Shown here in pieces: positions 6,891 to 9,478 of a stretch of DNA of 9,478 bases. Origin of the DNA: Syntrophomonadaceae bacterium (GTDB taxonomy: Bacteria; Bacillota; Dethiobacteria; DTU022; UBA8154); contig SKTJ01000153.1 in the NCBI GenBank assembly GCA_007122565.1, forward strand, positions 1 to 9,478, read 5' to 3'. A model generated the notes under the pieces. It was not told the origin of the DNA, did no database searches, and worked only from the letters and a program-made list of their open reading frames with translations. The position numbers and the translations under genes were made by a program. How positions within the stretch are numbered: the stretch's first letter is position 1; each line of letters starts with the position of its first letter.

Positions 6891-8044
6891 GCAGGGTCAA
6901 TAACAGGTCAGCGGAAGAGCTGCGCCGCCGGGCGGAGAAGCGATTGCAAACAAGTAAGCAAAAAGCCCCTTCTCCCACGCCACCGGCAGAATTGCAGCGG
7001 CTCGTCCACGAACTGGAGGTACACCAAATTGAGTTGGAGTTGCAAAACGAGGAATTGCAGCAGGCGCGCTTAGAGCTGGAAGCATATCTTAGCCAATATA
7101 CCGACCTCTACGACTTTGCTCCCGTGGGCTACTTGACTTTGGGGCGTGACGGGGCCATCCTTAAGGCCAACCTGACAGGGGCAAACCTGTTGGGGGTGGA
7201 GCGTGCCCGGTTACAGAAGCAGCGCTTCGGCTGGTTCGTCACTGCTGATTACCGGGTTGCTTTTACCACCTTCCTGGCAAAGGTATTTCAAAGCCAGTCC
7301 CAAAAAACCTTTGATATTGAGTTGCAAAAAGAAGGTGGCGGGAAGTTTTTTGTGCACGTTGAGGCCATGGTCCTCGGGAGCGGACGGGAATGTCGCGTTG
7401 CCATGATGGACATAACGGCGCAAAAACAGGCGGAAGAATTGCTGCGGGAAAGTGAACAAAGATACCGCACCTTATTTGAAACCATGTCGCAGGGTGTTGT
7501 GCTTCAGGGGGCGGATGGCAAAATTATATCGGCTAATCCTGCAGCCGAACGCTTTCTGGGCTTATCGAACGAGCAAATGCAGGGAAGAACCTGGACAGAA
7601 CTCCGCTGGAAGGCTATCTTTGAGGATGGAACTGACTTTCCGGGAGAGACACACCCCTCCATGATGGCCCTTCGCACGGGTAAGGTGCAGTACAATGTGA
7701 TTATGGGGGTATTCTTGCCAAAAGCTGATAAATATAACTGGCTCAATATCAACGCGGTGCCGCAGTTTTTACCCGGTGAAGCTAAGCCATACCAGGTTTT
7801 TACAACTTTTCAGGACATCACTCTTCAAAAGCGCTTGGTGATATACAACAACCTTACCCCCAGAGAGAAAGAAGTTTTTAAGTTGTTGGTCAAAGGACAT
7901 AAGCGCCAAATAATAGCTGAAATATTAAATATTAGCCCAAAAACTGTGGATAAGCACAGGGAGAACCTGATGGAAAAGCTAAACCTCTATACGCTGGAGG
8001 GAACCGTGGAGTTCGCAAAGCTGATCGGGTTGGTTAAATCCTGA
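6887..8044 (+). CDS. PAS-PAS-LuxR-type transcriptional regulator
   Basis: This is a 385-residue cytoplasmic protein with three parts. A basic N-terminus and a Leu/Glu-rich helix (about 33-70, with LEVHQIELELQNEELQQA) come first. Two PAS sensor domains follow, about 72-182 (ending VAMMDITAQKQAEE) and 188-315 (ending TTFQDITLQK). The C-terminus is a LuxR/GerE helix-turn-helix at about 323-385, with LTPREKEVFKLL (323-334) and the recognition-helix region ISPKTVDKHRENLMEKL (349-365). No receiver domain and no kinase are present, so activity is probably set by PAS ligand or by protein contact. The ATG overlaps the upstream stop (ATGA, 6887-6890), which implies translational coupling; a G-run about 7 bases upstream can serve as ribosome site. 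Its N-terminal helix resembles the heptad linker of the upstream protein, which suggests but does not prove direct pairing. Promoter targets are unknown. Confidence 0.92.
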   Translation: MSRVNNRSAEELRRRAEKRLQTSKQKAPSPTPPAELQRLVHELEVHQIELELQNEELQQARLELEAYLSQYTDLYDFAPVGYLTLGRDGAILKANLTGANLLGVERARLQKQRFGWFVTADYRVAFTTFLAKVFQSQSQKTFDIELQKEGGGKFFVHVEAMVLGSGRECRVAMMDITAQKQAEELLRESEQRYRTLFETMSQGVVLQGADGKIISANPAAERFLGLSNEQMQGRTWTELRWKAIFEDGTDFPGETHPSMMALRTGKVQYNVIMGVFLPKADKYNWLNINAVPQFLPGEAKPYQVFTTFQDITLQKRLVIYNNLTPREKEVFKLLVKGHKRQIIAEILNISPKTVDKHRENLMEKLNLYTLEGTVEFAKLIGLVKS

Positions 8045-8082
8045 ATATCTAAATAAAATTCGAATACCCGCATGTTTTCAGG

Positions 8083-8109
8083 AAGCCCTGCCAAATGACG
8101 GGGCTTTTT
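8083..8109 (+). terminator. Intrinsic terminator of the CheB-CheR/LuxR operon
   Basis: An 8-bp stem pairs 8083-8090 (AAGCCCTG) with 8099-8106 (CGGGGCTT), with one G-U wobble and an 8-base loop (CCAAATGA). The T-run at 8105-8109 follows directly. It lies 38 bases after the stop codon of the LuxR-type gene. Confidence 0.88.
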
Positions 8110-8110
8110 G

Positions 8111-8246
8111 CATAAAAAAGTATATATAATGTGGGAGTTGCTAATGGATTTCTAAGCATTTCATTTACTAATATGAAAGAAATATTAAATATGAAAAAAT
8201 TTCAGATTAGTATTATCAGCTGTTGTTTATGAGTTAACAGTTTCCC
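8111..8246 (+). other. AT-rich upstream region of the oxidoreductase leader
   Basis: No gene is seen. The stretch contains TATAAT at 8125-8130 and TATTAT at 8211-8216, both good -10 matches but without a convincing -35. There is a short inverted repeat TTTCAT (8159-8164) / ATGAAA (8173-8178). The direct repeat AATATGAAA occurs at 8170-8178 and 8188-8196, spaced 18 bases apart. The region probably holds the promoter, and possibly an operator, for the downstream leader and gene. Confidence 0.4.
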
Positions 8247-8378
8247 GGGTCAGCAACCTGGAGAAGGGGGTTACATGATGAAGGTTGTTCCGTTGTTTAA
8301 ACAGCATTGAGGAACGGGGGCTCGCCACTTAAAGGTAATGGGCCGGCTGAAAGACGGCATACAAAGGATAGCTGACCT
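8247..8378 (+). ncRNA. Candidate structured leader RNA (unidentified, riboswitch-like)
   Basis: This 132-base segment can close on itself through an 8-bp stem: 8247-8254 (GGGTCAGC) with 8371-8378 (GCTGACCT), one pair being a wobble. Inside, 8255-8259 (AACCT) pairs with 8282-8286 (AGGTT). Next, 8287-8291 (GTTCC) pairs with 8311-8315 (GGAAC), extended by 8292-8296 with 8301-8305 around a TTAA loop. Finally 8342-8345 (GCCG) pairs with 8355-8358 (CGGC). A local hairpin 8245-8250/8256-8261 would use up bases of both the closing stem and the second helix, so two exclusive folds are possible. The segment lies 93 bases upstream of the oxidoreductase start, on the same strand. I do not recognise a known riboswitch class in it. 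Function and even conservation are unproven. Confidence 0.4.
8275..8310 (+). CDS. Possible 11-residue leader peptide
   Basis: Two adjacent ATGs (8275 and 8278) open a short frame, MMKVVPLFKQH, ending with TGA at 8308-8310. A purine-rich AAGGGGG at 8264-8270 lies 4 bases upstream of the first ATG and 7 upstream of the second. The frame lies within the predicted leader RNA and spans the stem at 8287-8305, so its translation would interfere with that fold. This is weak evidence; a frame this short can arise by chance. Confidence 0.15.
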   Translation: MMKVVPLFKQH

Positions 8379-8471
8379 TCATATATCCACTATTCCCTGC
8401 TTTGAGCTAATCTGCGAGAAATAATCATAGGGAGAAATACTGGAAGTTATTAATTTTTTAGGAGGCTAGAT

Positions 8472-9478
8472 ATGAAAAGATTCGACTTGATTGTCCTGGG
8501 AGGTGGCACAGCAGGTATGAACCTGGCTAAACCGGCTGCAGCTAATGGCTGGAAAACAGCGATTGTTGAAGCCGGACTCATTGGGGGAACTTGTATAAAT
8601 GACGGCTGCATCCCTTCGAAAACACTGATCAGTTCGGCCAGGGTTATGCAGACCGTGCAAGATGCCCGAAAATATGGCGTTATCGCAAAACCACCACAGG
8701 CGGACTGGGCAGCAATGGTCGATCGTAAGGAGCAGTTGATCGAAAGAATACGTAACCGCAGCTATGATAATATTGAGGGAAATGATCGTATAATGCTTTA
8801 CGAGGAACGGGCAGTATTCACTGGTATGCATACCGTGGAAGTTAATGGTGAAACTCTTACCGCTGAAAGAATAGTGATTGCCACCGGGGCCCGGTCCGCT
8901 GTCCCGCCACTAAAGGGTTTAAGCGATATTGATTATCTGACTTCAACTTCGGCCATGGAGCTGGATGAACTCCCGGGAAGCCTGCTTATCCTGGGCGGCG
9001 GTATAATTGCCCTTGAGTTTTCCCAGCTGTTTGTCCGCCTGGGAGTGGAAGTGACCATTATTCAACGTGGCGATCGCCTGGCGCCAAACCTTGAACCGGA
9101 AATATCGGATGAAATCCGCAATGTTTTGGAATCGGCAGGGGTCAACGTAAAGACCAACACCAATATCAGTTCAGTTGGTTCAGAGGACGACTTTGTTTAC
9201 GTTATCGATGAAACCGCTAAAGGGCCGGTTCGCTACAGTGCTGATCAAATCCTGGTGGCTACGGGAAGAGCTCCCAACAGCATGCTTCTCCTTGAAAAAG
9301 CGGGGGTAGAGACGGACGAAAGGGGCTACATAGTTGTTGACGAAGGCTTCAAAACCAGTGCTGAAGGCATCTGGGCTATCGGTGATGTGATTGGGGGGAT
9401 GATGTTTACCCATAAAGCCTTGCATGATGTACTCTTGCTTTCCCATTACTTTTTTAAGGGCGAAAAGATTGTTTCCAA
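8472..9478 (+). CDS. FAD/NAD(P)-dependent disulfide oxidoreductase, mercuric reductase/dihydrolipoamide dehydrogenase-like (3' end outside window)
   Basis: This flavoprotein uses a redox-active cysteine pair to pass electrons between a pyridine nucleotide and a disulfide or metal substrate. The first 335 codons are present. ATG 8472 follows AGGAGG (8460-8465) with a 6-base spacer. The FAD motif is GGGTAG at 10-15, and the redox pair is Cys41/Cys46 in GGTCINDGCIPSK. The second dinucleotide fold begins with LILGGGIIALEF (172-183), and the second FAD contact is AIGDV (302-306). After the second fold, Gln198-Arg199 replaces the acidic residue usual in NADH-using lipoamide dehydrogenases and resembles mercuric reductases, which hints at NADPH. 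There is no N-terminal heavy-metal domain. The C-terminal dimer part, which would show the His-Glu pair or the mercury-binding cysteines, is cut off, so substrate cannot be decided. No mer or 2-oxoacid dehydrogenase genes are seen nearby. Confidence 0.9.
   Translation, partial: MKRFDLIVLGGGTAGMNLAKPAAANGWKTAIVEAGLIGGTCINDGCIPSKTLISSARVMQTVQDARKYGVIAKPPQADWAAMVDRKEQLIERIRNRSYDNIEGNDRIMLYEERAVFTGMHTVEVNGETLTAERIVIATGARSAVPPLKGLSDIDYLTSTSAMELDELPGSLLILGGGIIALEFSQLFVRLGVEVTIIQRGDRLAPNLEPEISDEIRNVLESAGVNVKTNTNISSVGSEDDFVYVIDETAKGPVRYSADQILVATGRAPNSMLLLEKAGVETDERGYIVVDEGFKTSAEGIWAIGDVIGGMMFTHKALHDVLLLSHYFFKGEKIVS

Noticed and set aside
8316..8380. Resemblance to a cobalamin riboswitch (GCCACT) or a group II intron end
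   Set aside because: The remaining conserved boxes, including the B12 box and intron domain V, are absent or in the wrong order.
1..9478. tRNA, rRNA, CRISPR array or insertion sequence
   Set aside because: No cloverleaf, ribosomal sequence, regularly spaced repeats, transposase or terminal inverted repeats were seen on reading both strands.
8472..9478. Calling the flavoenzyme merA or lpd outright
   Set aside because: The diagnostic C-terminal residues are outside the window, and neither mer nor 2-oxoacid dehydrogenase genes are adjacent.

Overview
The window (9,478 bases, roughly half G+C, with AT-rich intergenic stretches) looks like a bacterial chromosome segment, most likely from a Firmicute of the Clostridia type. 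The reasons are strong Shine-Dalgarno (SD) sites close to AGGAGG, frequent TTG and GTG starts, and a Gram-positive-like style of intergenic DNA. The assignment is tentative, because the ATPase type found here occurs across distant phyla and moves horizontally.

Region 1 (1-3847) is the distal part of an F1Fo ATPase operon: the end of atpB (subunit a), then atpE (c), a long atpF (b), atpA (alpha) and atpG (gamma), all on the + strand and tightly packed. The order a-c-b-alpha-gamma, the lack of a separate delta gene and the 272-274-residue b subunit match the distal half of the N-type ATPase operons (atpDCQRBEFAG). The beta, epsilon, AtpQ and AtpR genes would lie upstream of the window. Subunit c carries the full sodium-ligand signature (Gln30, Glu63-Ser64-Thr65, Tyr68). 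The b subunit ends in a domain resembling the C-terminal part of delta, which may replace the missing subunit.

Region 2 (3848-4136) is an AT-rich gap with weak terminator-like and promoter-like sequence and inverted repeats.

Region 3 (4137-8110) is a two-gene signalling operon. The first gene encodes a 917-residue CheB methylesterase - CheR methyltransferase - PAS - heptad coiled coil - PAS fusion with no kinase and no receiver domain. Its stop overlaps (ATGA) the start of a 385-residue coiled coil - PAS - PAS - LuxR-type HTH protein, also without a receiver. No chemoreceptor, CheA or CheW gene is present in the window. The pair reads as a sensor and a transcription factor that may communicate directly, perhaps through similar leucine/glutamate-rich coiled coils. 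A good intrinsic terminator closes the unit.

Region 4 (8111-9478) begins with a roughly 360-base leader. It contains an AT-rich, repeat-bearing part and then a 132-base segment (8247-8378) that can fold into a multi-helix RNA closed by an 8-bp stem, with an alternative hairpin that excludes that stem. It precedes a start-complete, 3'-truncated gene for a FAD/NAD(P) disulfide oxidoreductase of the mercuric reductase/dihydrolipoamide dehydrogenase family. The unidentified structured leader and the receiver-less CheB-CheR/LuxR pair are the best candidates for something not yet described.
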